Source: JADJRH01 sp046351455 (GTDB lineage Bacteria; Myxococcota_A; Polyangia; Polyangiales; Polyangiaceae). Taken from it: 64,000 bases of DNA. The notes beneath the pieces are model-generated. The model saw nothing but the letters and a program-made list of their open reading frames with translations. It had not been told where the DNA came from and ran no database searches. Within the stretch, counting starts at the first letter, position 1, and every line of letters starts with the position of its first letter. Shown piece after piece: positions 17,329 through 26,832 of the stretch. A program made the translations under genes and the position numbers. The stretch lies in the NCBI GenBank assembly GCA_046351455.1, contig JAXLYM010000008.1:124001-188000 (forward strand), given 5' to 3'.

Positions 17329-19434
17329 ATGAGGCAGGCGCGCGCGAATTCGCTTCCGCGGCGGGGCCCCGGCCGGTATCGTCACGTGTCCGCCGACGAG
17401 TCGACCGTGCCCGGCCCCCCGCCTCACGATAACCTGGCTGCCGAGAAGAGAGACGACCTGATCGGCCGCGTCCTCGACGATCGGTACCAGATCATGCGGC
17501 TCCTCGCCGAGGGCGGGATGGCCAAGATCTACGTGGGAAAGCACACGACCCTCGGCCGGGAGGTCGCGATCAAGGTGCTGAAGCCCTCGTACGCGGCGGA
17601 CCCGGACGTGGTGCAGCGCTTCATCAACGAGGGGCGCGCGGCCGGGATGCTGGGGCATCGCAACATCGTCGAGTGCAGCGATCTCGGCAAGACGCCGGAC
17701 GGCAAGCCGTACCTCGTGCTGGAGCTGCTCCACGGGCACTCGGTCGCGGACGAGATCCACCGCCGCGGGCCGCTCACGCCGCAGCGCACAGTGCGGATCG
17801 CCCTCCGGATCGCGGACGCGCTCGCGACGGCGCACGCGGCCGGGATCGTGCACCGCGACCTCAAGACGGACAACGTGTTCCTCGCGCGGAAGAAGGGCTC
17901 CGCCGAAGAGGTGAAGGTGCTCGACTTCGGGGTGTCGAAGTTCGTGACGGACAGCGCGTCGACGCAGAAAGGCGCTCTCCTCGGGACGCCCGACTTCATG
18001 TCTCCGGAGCAGATCGTGGACCCGAGCACGGTCGATCTGCGCACCGATATCTATGCGGTGGGCGTGATCCTGTACGAGATGCTGACCGGCCGGCGTCCGT
18101 TCGAAGGGGTGAAGTTCCCGCTGGTGCTGCACTACATCGCGGAGGAGACGCCGCCCGCGCTCGGGACGCTGCGGCCGCAGCTCTCGCCGGATCTCGTGCT
18201 CTTGGTGGAGCGCGCGATGGCGAAGCGCGCCCAGGACCGATATCCATCCATGCTCGCGTTCGCGGAGGCGCTGCTCCCGTTCGCGCCGCTCCCGCAGGCG
18301 GAGGCCGAGCTGTTCGAGCTGTCGCAGCGGCCGATGTCGTCGGGGAGGCGCTGGGGCGTGGAGCTCGCCGCGACGGTGGCGGCGCCGGTGCGCGTGTCCG
18401 CGGTGCCCTCCCTGGAGCCGAAGGTGCCGGCGCCGCCGGAGGGGAGCGCCTCCGACTCCGATCCAGAGACGCTCTCTCCCGCGGACGCAGGTGGGGAGTC
18501 GGAGATGGAGTCCGCGTCACCTGCCGGCATCGAGGCTGGCCCGGTGTCCGCGCCGCCGGACCCCGGATCCGCGCGGGTGTCCGCTCCGCCCGCTGGTACG
18601 GAGTCTGGACCGATCTCTGCGCCGCCCGCTGGTGTGGAGTCCGGGCCGATCTCCGCTCCGCCCGCTGGTGTGGAGTCTGCGCGGGTGTCCGCGCCGACCG
18701 CTGGTGCGGAGTCCGGGCCGGTGTCCGTGCCGCCTGGCCCCGGTTCTGCGCGGGTGTCCGCGCCGCCGGGCCCTGGATCTGCGCGGGTGTCCGCGCCGCC
18801 CGCTGGTGCGGAGTCTGGGCCGGTGTCCGTGCCGCCGCCGACGAGCCAGAGGGGCGGGCACGACTCGGCGCCGCACGAAGGGTCCGCCGGCGATCCATGG
18901 GCCGACTCCGGGCGCACCAGCCTCTCGCCGCCGCGGCCCCAGAGCGTCGCGCTGCCTCCGCCGCGGCGCGGGCTCCTGTCGGCGGTGGGGAGCGCGCTCG
19001 CCGTCTTCGCGCTGATCGCCGGCGCCTACCTCGCGGCGAAGCCCCACGTGCCGGATCCGCCGCCCGTGGACACCGCGAAGACCGCCGCCGAGGCCGTCAC
19101 GGTGATCGTGCAGATCCGCCCTCCGAACGCGACGGTCACGGTGGACGGACAGCCGGCGCACGTGGAGGACGGCCGCCTCTCCTTGACGGGCGCCCCCGGG
19201 AGCACCCGCGTCGTGCGCGTCTCCGAAGGCGGCCGGGAGGCGCGCGAAGACGTCATGATCGGCCTGCGCGGCGCGCGTCCTTCGCTGATCGAGGTGCCGT
19301 CCGCCGCGCCGAACGCCGGGCCCGCGCCGTCCGAAGTCACGTCCTCCGCAAACACGATGTCACGCGCCGCCCCGGTGGCGCCGGCGACGGCGCACGCGAC
19401 ATCGACGGTGCCCGCGCTGCGCGACGATCGCTGA
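17329..19434 (+). CDS. Membrane-anchored Ser/Thr protein kinase with repeat linker
   Basis: 701 aa from ATG 17329; GTG at 17293 or 17386 are alternatives. Complete Hanks-type kinase domain: glycine loop LLAEGGMAKIYVG, Lys82 in VAIKVL, catalytic HRDLKTDN with Asp177, DFG at 199-201 and SPEQ. This is followed by a long Pro/Ser/Gly linker of 11-12-residue repeats (APPAGVESGPIS type, bases ~18530-18838), a transmembrane helix around 562-582 (LLSAVGSALAVFALIAGAYL), and a ~100-residue extracytoplasmic PEGA-like beta domain (VTVIVQIRPPNATVTVDG). The glycine loop's last Gly is replaced by Ala (GGMAK), which is tolerated in related kinases. A cytoplasmic kinase with outside sensor domain is the usual interpretation. 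Substrate unknown. Confidence 0.92.
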   Translation: MRQARANSLPRRGPGRYRHVSADESTVPGPPPHDNLAAEKRDDLIGRVLDDRYQIMRLLAEGGMAKIYVGKHTTLGREVAIKVLKPSYAADPDVVQRFINEGRAAGMLGHRNIVECSDLGKTPDGKPYLVLELLHGHSVADEIHRRGPLTPQRTVRIALRIADALATAHAAGIVHRDLKTDNVFLARKKGSAEEVKVLDFGVSKFVTDSASTQKGALLGTPDFMSPEQIVDPSTVDLRTDIYAVGVILYEMLTGRRPFEGVKFPLVLHYIAEETPPALGTLRPQLSPDLVLLVERAMAKRAQDRYPSMLAFAEALLPFAPLPQAEAELFELSQRPMSSGRRWGVELAATVAAPVRVSAVPSLEPKVPAPPEGSASDSDPETLSPADAGGESEMESASPAGIEAGPVSAPPDPGSARVSAPPAGTESGPISAPPAGVESGPISAPPAGVESARVSAPTAGAESGPVSVPPGPGSARVSAPPGPGSARVSAPPAGAESGPVSVPPPTSQRGGHDSAPHEGSAGDPWADSGRTSLSPPRPQSVALPPPRRGLLSAVGSALAVFALIAGAYLAAKPHVPDPPPVDTAKTAAEAVTVIVQIRPPNATVTVDGQPAHVEDGRLSLTGAPGSTRVVRVSEGGREAREDVMIGLRGARPSLIEVPSAAPNAGPAPSEVTSSANTMSRAAPVAPATAHATSTVPALRDDR
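18530..18838 (+). repeat. 33/36-bp in-frame repeats in the kinase linker
   Basis: About seven or eight tandem units of 11-12 codons encode APPAGTESGPIS, APPAGVESARVS, APPGPGSARVS and variants. Unit lengths are multiples of three. The DNA is close to identical between some neighbours (e.g. GCGCGGGTGTCCGCGCCG), so linker length is likely to vary between strains. Confidence 0.8.
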
Positions 19435-19502
19435 CGACCACGGAACTGGCACTCTCGCCATGACGCGAGACTGGCTCTCTCGGAGACGCCGGACGGCCGC
19501 TC
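19435..19502. other. Convergent intergenic gap carrying two motif copies
   Basis: 68 bp between the convergent kinase and TonB-receptor stop codons. It holds AACTGGCACTCTCG (about 19443) and GACTGGCTCTCTCGG (about 19467) in tandem, near-copies of a motif recurring through the window. TCTCG and CGAGA between them could form a small hairpin, but no T-tract follows. Confidence 0.5.
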
Positions 19503-22454
19503 TCACTTGAACGTATACTGCACGTCCAGCAGGAAGCGGCGGCCGTTCTGGAGCATCGTGCGGCTCGCGAAGGTGCTGTCGACCGGGACCTCGTAGCGCC
19601 AGTCGGCCAGGTTGTAGACGCCGAGGACGTAGCGCAGGCTCGTGCTCGTGATCGCGCCCGAGATCGTCGCGTCGCCGATGACCGCGGGGCGCGTGCGCTC
19701 GTCGGAGTCGGAGCGGATGCGGCGCGGGGCCTCCAGGGTCGCGCGCAGGCCCACCGAGAGCAGATCGCGCAGCACCGGGACCACCGCGCGCACCGAGGCG
19801 AGGTGCTCCGGCACGTTGTCGAGGACAGGGTCCTTCTCCGTCGCGTCCGCGCGCTGCGCCCGCTGATAACCGTACATCGCGGAGAGCATCAGGCCCCCGC
19901 GCCACTCGCGCCGAAGCTCGACGTCGCCGCCCACGACGAAGACTGGCACCTTGCCGTTCACGTAACGAACGACCGGCGCCGACGTGGGATCTTTCGGCGG
20001 CGACGTGTCTTCTTCGAGCCCGATCACGCCCTCGATCACCGTGGTGTGCGCCGCCGCGAGCGCCACCCAGTCGCGCGCGAACCGGATCGAATACTCGAGC
20101 TCCGCGGACCACGACGACTCCGGCTTCAACATGAGGCCACGGGCCGGATCCGCCCCCGGGAGCTGCGTCAATCCCCCGTCGTTGTAATAGAGCTCGTACA
20201 CGCTGGGGGCGCGGAAGGCGTGGCCGCCCATGAACTTGAGCACGTGGTCTTCCCGCGGGTGGAAGATGAGCGCCGCGCGCGGGAGCACCACCGCGCCGAA
20301 TGTGGAATACACGTTGAGACGGACACCGCCCGAGAACCGGAACCACGTGCGCGGGGCGCCCTCCGCGGTCGCGTACAGCGCGCCCGCCACATAAGGGTGG
20401 TGCTCGTCGAGATAGGGAGCGTCACCGGAGGGGCTCTGGACGACGCCCGTCATCGTGGCCTCGGGGCTCCACTGCCCGTCTGCGCCGACGGAGAAGCGGA
20501 GCCACGGGCGCGGCGTCACCACGAGCCGGGCCTCCGCGCCGAACCACATCCCCGTGTAGTGCTCGTGATAGACGCCCTCGGACGTGGCGTACATCTCGGG
20601 GGCAAAGTAGTAGTTGCCGTGCGCCCGCGTGAAGAGCTGAATGTCGTCGCGGAGCCGCGGCTCGAAGCGGATCTCGCCCGAGAAGCGCCTGTCCTGGAGG
20701 GTCGAGCCGGGGTCGTCGAAGGTGGAGCCGTACGCGCCCACGGGCAGGATCTGCTCGCGCTGGTGATAGAACCACTGCGCCGTCAGCGCCCCCAACGTGG
20801 CGCGGCCCGCGGTGCCGATCGACGCAAAGGAATCCACCCTGTGCGCGATCGGCAGCGCGTCCCGCGGATAGCCGGGCAGCGGGACGGGGAGGTCGACGCC
20901 GTCGGACCGCGCGGCCGAGACGCTGGCCCACACGCTGCGCCCTTTGCCGAAGTTATAAGTGAAGCCCGCGCGCGCGTGCGCCACGTTGTCGTCGTAGACG
21001 CCCATCGAAGCGTGCGCCTCGGACGGCGCGTCGGGCGGCCGCAACTCGAGGTTCACGACGCCGGAGATCGCGCCCGTGCCGTAGAGCAGAGAGCCGGGGC
21101 CGCGCACGATCTCGATGCGCTCGACGTCGCCGAGATCCGCGCGCGCCTCCTGCGCGAGGAACGAAGAGGCGCCCACGTTCTCGTTCAGCACGTGGCCGTC
21201 GGAGAGCACGAGGAAGCGATTGCCGTAGTCGCCGGGCTGCCCGATCCCGCGGACCTGCGCGGTGGGATACGCCCTGTCATTGGAGAGCGCGATCCCGCGG
21301 ACGCCGCGCAGCGCCTCGTAGATGGTGGGGTATCCGAAGGCCTGAATCTCCGGCTTCTCGACGAGGCTCACGGACGACGGCGCGTCGTCCAGGCTCTCCA
21401 CCGTGCGCGAGGCCGCGGACACCTGCCGGAGCGACACCCCTTCATCGAGCCGCTCCAGAGCGACGGAGGTGAGGTCCACTTGCCCGGACGGCTTGATTTC
21501 GAGCGTGGTCAGGTAGGGTCGATATCCGGGCATCTCCACGCGCACGACGCGCTTGCCCACGGGGATGTCGCGCGCGACCAGCGGAGTGAAGCCGATGGCC
21601 TTCCCGTCGACCTTGACGGCGGCGCCGCGCTCCTCCGTGCGGACCACGAGCGTGCCAGTCAGCGACACGAGGGTGCCTTTCACGAGCTCGGTCTTCCGCG
21701 GCTCCACGACGACGGTGTGCTGGAGCCCTTGGTATCCGTCGGCCGAGAAATACAGGTCGTGCCGGCCCGGGACGAGGCTCAGCTCGCAGGGGGCGGCGCA
21801 CGCGACGGGCCCGTCCTCGTCGTCGACGCGCACGGCGGCGGTCTTTGCGCCCTCCACGGAGATGGCCACTTTGCCGACGACCTTGCGGAGGATCAGCGTG
21901 ACGGAGGTGCTCTTTCCGACGATGGCCTCCACTTCGCTGGACGTCTCCGGCTCGTAGCCGGGCAGCTCGGCGAGGACGCGGTATTTGCCGGCGGCGAGCG
22001 CGAGGGGGCGCGGGGAGGTGCCGACGGTGCCGAGATCTTTTCGCTCGATGAACAGGGTGGCGCCGGGCGGATCGGTCTTGACGTCGAGCACCGCGACGTG
22101 CGGCCCCACGCGGTCGATGCCGGCTTGAACCTCCGCGCGCTTCTGCGAGTCGGTCTCGCCGGCCATGGCGTCGACGTAATACCGATGCGCGTCCGCATAC
22201 CGCCCGAGCGCTTCTTCCGCGCCGGCGATGTTGAAGAGCACGTTGCGGTTGGCGACGAGCCGGTTCGAGGCGAAGAAATGCGCGAGGGCCTGCTCGAAAT
22301 TGCCTTTCTTGTACTCCTGCTTGCCGAGCCGAAACTGCAGATCGGCCTCATCCGCGGTCCCATCCGCGGCGGCGCTCCCCGCATGCAGCGACAGGAGGGC
22401 GCACGCGATCCCGCAAAGGACGCGCAGCGATCTCCGGCGAAACAAGGCAGGCAT
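19503..22454 (-). CDS. TonB-dependent receptor with N-terminal TPR/PEGA extension
   Basis: 983 aa. Signal peptide (about 1-30, ALLSLHAGSAAADG), a TPR-like segment (~35-100), then about three PEGA-type beta repeats (~110-335, e.g. VKTDPPGATLFIERKDLG and VRTEERGAAVKVDGKAIG). A TonB plug begins near 345 (QVSAASRTVESLDDAPSSVS; VRGIGQPGDYGNRFLVLSDG; ERIEIVRGPGSLLYGTGAIS). The rest is a 22-strand-type outer-membrane barrel ending in Tyr/Phe-rich FLLDVQYTFK. TonB receptors import siderophores, cobalamin or glycans; the plug resembles the BtuB/colicin-I type, but a ligand cannot be named. The PEGA/TPR extension on the periplasmic side is uncommon. It probably follows the 1006-aa PDZ gene in one leftward operon (92-bp gap). 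Confidence 0.88.
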   Translation of the reverse strand: MPALFRRRSLRVLCGIACALLSLHAGSAAADGTADEADLQFRLGKQEYKKGNFEQALAHFFASNRLVANRNVLFNIAGAEEALGRYADAHRYYVDAMAGETDSQKRAEVQAGIDRVGPHVAVLDVKTDPPGATLFIERKDLGTVGTSPRPLALAAGKYRVLAELPGYEPETSSEVEAIVGKSTSVTLILRKVVGKVAISVEGAKTAAVRVDDEDGPVACAAPCELSLVPGRHDLYFSADGYQGLQHTVVVEPRKTELVKGTLVSLTGTLVVRTEERGAAVKVDGKAIGFTPLVARDIPVGKRVVRVEMPGYRPYLTTLEIKPSGQVDLTSVALERLDEGVSLRQVSAASRTVESLDDAPSSVSLVEKPEIQAFGYPTIYEALRGVRGIALSNDRAYPTAQVRGIGQPGDYGNRFLVLSDGHVLNENVGASSFLAQEARADLGDVERIEIVRGPGSLLYGTGAISGVVNLELRPPDAPSEAHASMGVYDDNVAHARAGFTYNFGKGRSVWASVSAARSDGVDLPVPLPGYPRDALPIAHRVDSFASIGTAGRATLGALTAQWFYHQREQILPVGAYGSTFDDPGSTLQDRRFSGEIRFEPRLRDDIQLFTRAHGNYYFAPEMYATSEGVYHEHYTGMWFGAEARLVVTPRPWLRFSVGADGQWSPEATMTGVVQSPSGDAPYLDEHHPYVAGALYATAEGAPRTWFRFSGGVRLNVYSTFGAVVLPRAALIFHPREDHVLKFMGGHAFRAPSVYELYYNDGGLTQLPGADPARGLMLKPESSWSAELEYSIRFARDWVALAAAHTTVIEGVIGLEEDTSPPKDPTSAPVVRYVNGKVPVFVVGGDVELRREWRGGLMLSAMYGYQRAQRADATEKDPVLDNVPEHLASVRAVVPVLRDLLSVGLRATLEAPRRIRSDSDERTRPAVIGDATISGAITSTSLRYVLGVYNLADWRYEVPVDSTFASRTMLQNGRRFLLDVQYTFK

Positions 22455-22546
22455 GGAAACCGGAACAAGCTACCACGAAAGGCGGCGGCCCGAGCAGGCA
22501 TGTTGCTACTTCTCCCGCCGCCGGCGCTGCTCCCGGCCGCCGCCCC

Positions 22547-25500
22547 CTACCTGCGCACGCGCTCTCTCCGCACGCGGAACAGCAGCGTCTCCGGCTCCGG
22601 CGCCGTCGCTGTCTTCGCGCCGCGACTCGGCACCTCGTACGCGCGCGTCACCTGGATCAGCACGTCTTCCGCCAGCGGGCCGGTCATGCCTTTGCGGGCG
22701 CCCTCGATCGATTTCACGCGGCGGCCGTTCACCATCAGGATCCGGTCGCCGGACTCCAGGCCCGCGATCTCCGCCTCGCTCGCGGGGGCCACCATCTTCA
22801 CGATCACGGCCGTGCTCCCGTCGCCCTCGGAGCGCTCGCCCAGCGTGACTGCCACGCTCCCCGCACCCTTCGCGTCCTTCTTCGCCTCTTCGTCCTGCGC
22901 CGGCATCACGATCTTCACGCGCGAAGTCGTCCGGTCCGCCCGGACTGGGATGTTGTCCACCTGCACGCGGCCGCGATCCTGGATATACGCCTCCAACGTC
23001 ACGTCGCCCTCGGGGAGGCCGCTCAACGTGAATCGGCCCTCGCGGTCCGTCACCACCACGCCCGCCGGCAACGGGCCCAGCGGCAAGTACGAAGGGACCG
23101 CGTCGCGCGCGACTCGCACGTTCGGGATCGGGTCGTCGTTCTCGTCCACGACCTGGCCCGCCACCTCGCCCGAAGGGGTCAGATCGATCGCGCCGATGTC
23201 CGTCGGGCGATCCTCCGTCGCGTCGTCGCCGATCTGCGCCCACGCCTCGACCGAGGCATATCCCTCCTTCATCACCTCGAACCGCAATCGGCCCGCCGGC
23301 AAGTCCGAGAACGTGAACGCACCCTCGACATCGCTCGTCGCGTGCTTCGGGCCGAGGGGTGTATACACCGTGACATCGGCGCCCTCGACCCAGTCGCGGC
23401 CGTCGCGCGCGGTCACCTGGCCCTTCACGTGCTTTCCCTCGGGCAATTCGATCGTGAGGTCGCGCGGCGCCACCTCCAGCACCTTCACGAGGGGCGCTTT
23501 TCCAGGGCGCGTGAGCAGCATTCGCAGCGGCAACCCGACCGCGCCGGGGATCTCCGTGGAGCCGTCGTCGTCCGTGAACGTCGTCCTCCGCAATGGCGCG
23601 TCGAGGTCGAGGGACACCGCGTGCACCTCCACCCGGTCGAGTGGATATCCGTGGTCGTCCGTCACCCGCAAACGCATCGGCTCGCGCAGCTTCGGCAGCA
23701 CGATCTCGATTTCGTTCTTGCCGCGCTCATTGACGTGGACTGGCACCCTCGCGACGAAATCGCCCGGGGAATCGGCCCGCGCGACCGACAAGATGACCTC
23801 GTCCGGCACCGACGCGAACGCGAAGGAGCCGTCGTCCGCCGCGAACGTCACGCGCTCGATCGAGCCGACCTGCGCGATCAACTCGATGCGAGCGCCGCGC
23901 GCCGGGGTGCGGTCCTCCTCGACGACACGGCCCTCCAGCGAGCCGCCGCTCCGCAGGACGATCGAGACGTGCACCTCGCCGCCCGGCAAGAGACTGACCA
24001 TCTCACTCTCACCGTCCACGAACTGCGGATGTCGCACGAGCACCTGAATCCGACCGGGCGTCACGGGCTCCGCGCGGAATTCGCCGTCCTTGCGCGTCAC
24101 CCACGCGTCGCTGCCGTTTCCGCTCGAAGCGGGCGCGAGCAACGCCGCCGTGTCGTGCGGCAGATCCGGGATCGGACCCGGCATCACGCCCAGCTCGCCG
24201 GCCGGGATCAGAGGCGCCGGCCCGCCCATCCCGCGCGCGAACTGGCCCTCTCGGAACTCGGTGCTTCCGGACGTCTCGTCGATGGGCATGCCCCACGGAT
24301 CCGACCCGACGATCTCGATGGTGGCGCCCGCGACCGGGAATCCGTGGTCGTCCTTCACGTCGCCCGTCACGATCCCGCCCCGGAGCAGCGGCACCGTCAC
24401 CTCGTCGTCCAGAATCCCCACCGGAACCGCGCTCGTCTGCACGAACCCGGGCGCCCGCGCCGAGGCCGTCGCGCGCTCGTCGGCGATCGGTCCGAGCGAG
24501 ACTTCCCCTTTTTCGTCGGTCTTTCCGTAAATCGGGAACGACGAGAGGCCTTGTTCGACCAGGAGCACACTGGCCCCCTTCACGGGCGGCGCCTCCGTCC
24601 CCTCCCCGTCCGTCACCTTCACCAGCACGCGGCGGCCCGGATTGAGGGTCAGCGTCACCTGCTTCTCTTCGCCGCGCTTCAATCGAACGGCCGTCTCCGT
24701 CGGACTGACCGCGTCCCCCAGACGAGCCTTGAGATCGAACGCGCCGTCCGACAGGCCGGAGATGCGCACCGTGCCCGTGTCGTCCGTCTGCGCGGACCGC
24801 GGCGGCCACAGGCCCGTTCCGGCCGCGAGCACCTCCGCGAACGGCGCCGGCCCGCCGTCCAGGCCGATCACGCTCACGAGCAAGGTGCCGAGTCGCTCCA
24901 GCTTGATCTTCAGCGGGCCATTCTCGGTCGCGACGCCGCTCCGCACGACGTCGTCGTACCCGTCCGCCGAGACGCGCACGGTGAAGGGGCCCTGTCCGAG
25001 CCTGTCAATCCGCGCGCGGCCGTCACTGCCAGTCTTGCCGAGGTACGGTAACGGATCGGTGGCGGCGACGACGATCTCGGCCCCTTCCACGGGCGCCTCC
25101 GAGCCGTCGACGACGATCACGTCCAGCGCGCGCGCCGGCACCAGCGTGAGCACCACGTCGCGCAATCCCTTGTCGAGGATGGCCCGGGCAGACGCGCGCG
25201 CCGCGCGGCCGTCGTACGCGACGATCCAGGCCTCTCCGCGCGGCAATCCCTTGAAGACGACGCGCCCGTCCGGCCCGGTGACGGCCTCTCCGGCGAAATG
25301 AGCCTTGTCGCCGATCATCGCGAACACGCGCACCGCAGCCCCCGGCCGCGGCTCCCCCTGCGCGTCGTTCACGAGCACGTTCACTTCGGCGTCGCGCGCG
25401 AGCGCCACCGGGACGGCCGGGGCGATCAGCGGCACGAACGGAGGCGACAGCGCCGTGTCGAAGAGGCCGCTCACGAACGAGAGGCACACGAGCGCCGCGG

Positions 25501-25567
25501 CGAACGCGATCAAACGCGCGGAGTCCCACCGCAGGATCTTCCGAAGGGCTCGCCGCGCGCGCGTCAC
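22547..25567 (-). CDS. Carboxypeptidase-regulatory-like repeat protein with C-terminal PDZ domain
   Basis: 1006 aa. One N-terminal membrane segment (about 16-36, RLIAFAAALVCLSFVSGLFD), then roughly eight to nine CarboxypepD_reg-like beta-sandwich repeats, each with the cue 'G.P..ga.V.v......G...tdadG.f.f..lp.G....' (e.g. VNDAQGEPRPGAAVRVFA; VVDENDDPIPNVRVARDA). A PDZ domain lies around 905-970 (MVAPASEAEIAGLESGDRIL), followed by a basic tail. No peptidase motif is present, so it is likely a periplasmic scaffold rather than an enzyme. It is upstream of, and probably co-transcribed with, the TonB receptor, and the shared carbohydrate-binding-like folds suggest a joint envelope role. Confidence 0.8.
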   Translation of the reverse strand: MTRARRALRKILRWDSARLIAFAAALVCLSFVSGLFDTALSPPFVPLIAPAVPVALARDAEVNVLVNDAQGEPRPGAAVRVFAMIGDKAHFAGEAVTGPDGRVVFKGLPRGEAWIVAYDGRAARASARAILDKGLRDVVLTLVPARALDVIVVDGSEAPVEGAEIVVAATDPLPYLGKTGSDGRARIDRLGQGPFTVRVSADGYDDVVRSGVATENGPLKIKLERLGTLLVSVIGLDGGPAPFAEVLAAGTGLWPPRSAQTDDTGTVRISGLSDGAFDLKARLGDAVSPTETAVRLKRGEEKQVTLTLNPGRRVLVKVTDGEGTEAPPVKGASVLLVEQGLSSFPIYGKTDEKGEVSLGPIADERATASARAPGFVQTSAVPVGILDDEVTVPLLRGGIVTGDVKDDHGFPVAGATIEIVGSDPWGMPIDETSGSTEFREGQFARGMGGPAPLIPAGELGVMPGPIPDLPHDTAALLAPASSGNGSDAWVTRKDGEFRAEPVTPGRIQVLVRHPQFVDGESEMVSLLPGGEVHVSIVLRSGGSLEGRVVEEDRTPARGARIELIAQVGSIERVTFAADDGSFAFASVPDEVILSVARADSPGDFVARVPVHVNERGKNEIEIVLPKLREPMRLRVTDDHGYPLDRVEVHAVSLDLDAPLRRTTFTDDDGSTEIPGAVGLPLRMLLTRPGKAPLVKVLEVAPRDLTIELPEGKHVKGQVTARDGRDWVEGADVTVYTPLGPKHATSDVEGAFTFSDLPAGRLRFEVMKEGYASVEAWAQIGDDATEDRPTDIGAIDLTPSGEVAGQVVDENDDPIPNVRVARDAVPSYLPLGPLPAGVVVTDREGRFTLSGLPEGDVTLEAYIQDRGRVQVDNIPVRADRTTSRVKIVMPAQDEEAKKDAKGAGSVAVTLGERSEGDGSTAVIVKMVAPASEAEIAGLESGDRILMVNGRRVKSIEGARKGMTGPLAEDVLIQVTRAYEVPSRGAKTATAPEPETLLFRVRRERVRR

Positions 25568-25675
25568 CTGCTCCGTTTACCGCGAATCGGGCGTGTGCGC
25601 TTCTTTGTGATGAGGCCGCCCCGCATACGGGGGCGCGCGCTTGGCCCGGACCGGGCGCCCGAGTATGACGGGACG

Positions 25676-26167
25676 ATGGCTGACACCCAGTTCATCGTCG
25701 ATGAGATCCGCAAGGGACGACCGCTCCTCCTCGGGATGGGCGTCGTGCTGGTCGTCATCGCGGGCGGCGCGTCGTTCATCCCCGTGGAGGCCGGCGCCGA
25801 GGCGTACGTGCCGTTCATCAAGTGGGGGATCCTCGCCGTCTTCGTGGCGCTCGGGGGCTTCCTCTTCTGGATGGGGCTGCAGCCGCCCGAGAAGCACCCG
25901 CTCATCCGGGCGCTGCACGAGACACCCGACCGCATCGTCTGGGCGCACGTGCTGGAGCGGCGCACCAACGGCGTGCACAGCGCGACGCTGCTCATCGTGC
26001 GGACGGACGCGGGCAAGACGCTGGAGGCGCCGATCCCGATGAACGCGGAGGGCGAGCGCCGCGCGATGGCCCTGATCGAGGCGATCGCGCCGCGCGCGAC
26101 GAAGGGCTACCGGCCTGAATACGAGCTGATGTTCAGGAGCGATCCGAAGTCGCTGCGGCGGGCGTGA
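25676..26167 (+). CDS. Small two-helix membrane protein
   Basis: 163 aa from ATG 25676. Two hydrophobic helices at about 17-35 (LLLGMGVVLVVIAGGASFIP) and 46-67 (FIKWGILAVFVALGGFLFWM), then a ~95-residue cytoplasmic alpha/beta domain (RIVWAHVLERRTNGVHSATL) rather like a small PH-like or YcxB-like fold. Family not certain. It runs convergent with the thioesterase, leaving 15 bp, and divergent from the PDZ protein gene with a 108-bp gap that must hold both promoters. Confidence 0.65.
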   Translation: MADTQFIVDEIRKGRPLLLGMGVVLVVIAGGASFIPVEAGAEAYVPFIKWGILAVFVALGGFLFWMGLQPPEKHPLIRALHETPDRIVWAHVLERRTNGVHSATLLIVRTDAGKTLEAPIPMNAEGERRAMALIEAIAPRATKGYRPEYELMFRSDPKSLRRA

Positions 26168-26182
26168 GCCGGCGCTCCACCG

Positions 26183-26644
26183 CTAACCGTGGTGGTGATG
26201 GCCCTTGTGCGGGGCCTCCAGCTCGGGGCTCTTGAACACCTCGGCCATCGCCGCGGGGAGGCGCTTCGGCCCGAGGTCGTCGCCCACGCAGGCGAGCAGC
26301 GTCTCCCCCTCGCACAGGACCACGCCGTCGCGCAGGATGCGGTAATCGAAGCGCACGGTGACCCGCGTGACGAGCGCGCACGTCGTCTCCACCACGAGCA
26401 CGTCGTCGAACTTGGCGGCCTTCCGGTAGCGCAGGCGCGTCTCCACCACGGGCAGGTGGATGCCCTGCTTCACCCACACATCGTACGAGATGCCGCGGCG
26501 ATGGAGCCAGTCCACCCGCCCTGCCTCGAAGTACGTGAGGTAGTTCGCGTGGTGCACGATGCCCATCAGATCCGTCTCGCAGAAGCGGACCTGGAGGGTG
26601 AAGCGCGAAGTGAGGTACGCGGGAATCGAAGGCTTCTGGGACAT
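26183..26644 (-). CDS. Acyl-CoA thioesterase, 4HBT/YbgC type
   Basis: 153 aa from ATG 26644. Hot-dog fold with the family's active-site block VRFCETDLMGIVHHANYLTY (Asp25 likely catalytic), RRGISYDVW and the central strands ending in LRYRKAAKFDDVLVVET. Such enzymes hydrolyse acyl-CoA or 4-hydroxybenzoyl-CoA thioesters; many in Gram-negatives act on short or medium chains. Length is slightly longer than the usual ~130-140 because of a C-terminal tail ending in HKGHHHHG, which may bind metal. An open frame extends upstream but lacks conserved features. Confidence 0.9.
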   Translation of the reverse strand: MSQKPSIPAYLTSRFTLQVRFCETDLMGIVHHANYLTYFEAGRVDWLHRRGISYDVWVKQGIHLPVVETRLRYRKAAKFDDVLVVETTCALVTRVTVRFDYRILRDGVVLCEGETLLACVGDDLGPKRLPAAMAEVFKSPELEAPHKGHHHHG

Positions 26645-26832
26645 GAACGGGAGTGCTCTTCTACGCGACACGGTTGTCATGCCGCAAGGCCCCGACCTCG
26701 GTTTTTGCGTCGGGGGCGGCGCTTCCGGATCCGGCGAATTCCCCGGGGAGGCGCGCAGTCTCGGGCGGTGGCACCCCGCGTGCTCATGGACTCGGCACCA
26801 ACGCGGCACCGCACCGCTGGAGGAAAAGACGC

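Noticed and set aside
18530..18838. Possible CRISPR or mobile repeat
   Set aside because: In-frame repeats of a kinase linker with no spacers.
19803..24047. 1414-codon open frame on the plus strand
   Set aside because: Composition (Arg/His/Ala) and repeated stop-free stretches are what GC-rich antisense frames give; it is opposite the TonB receptor and PDZ genes.
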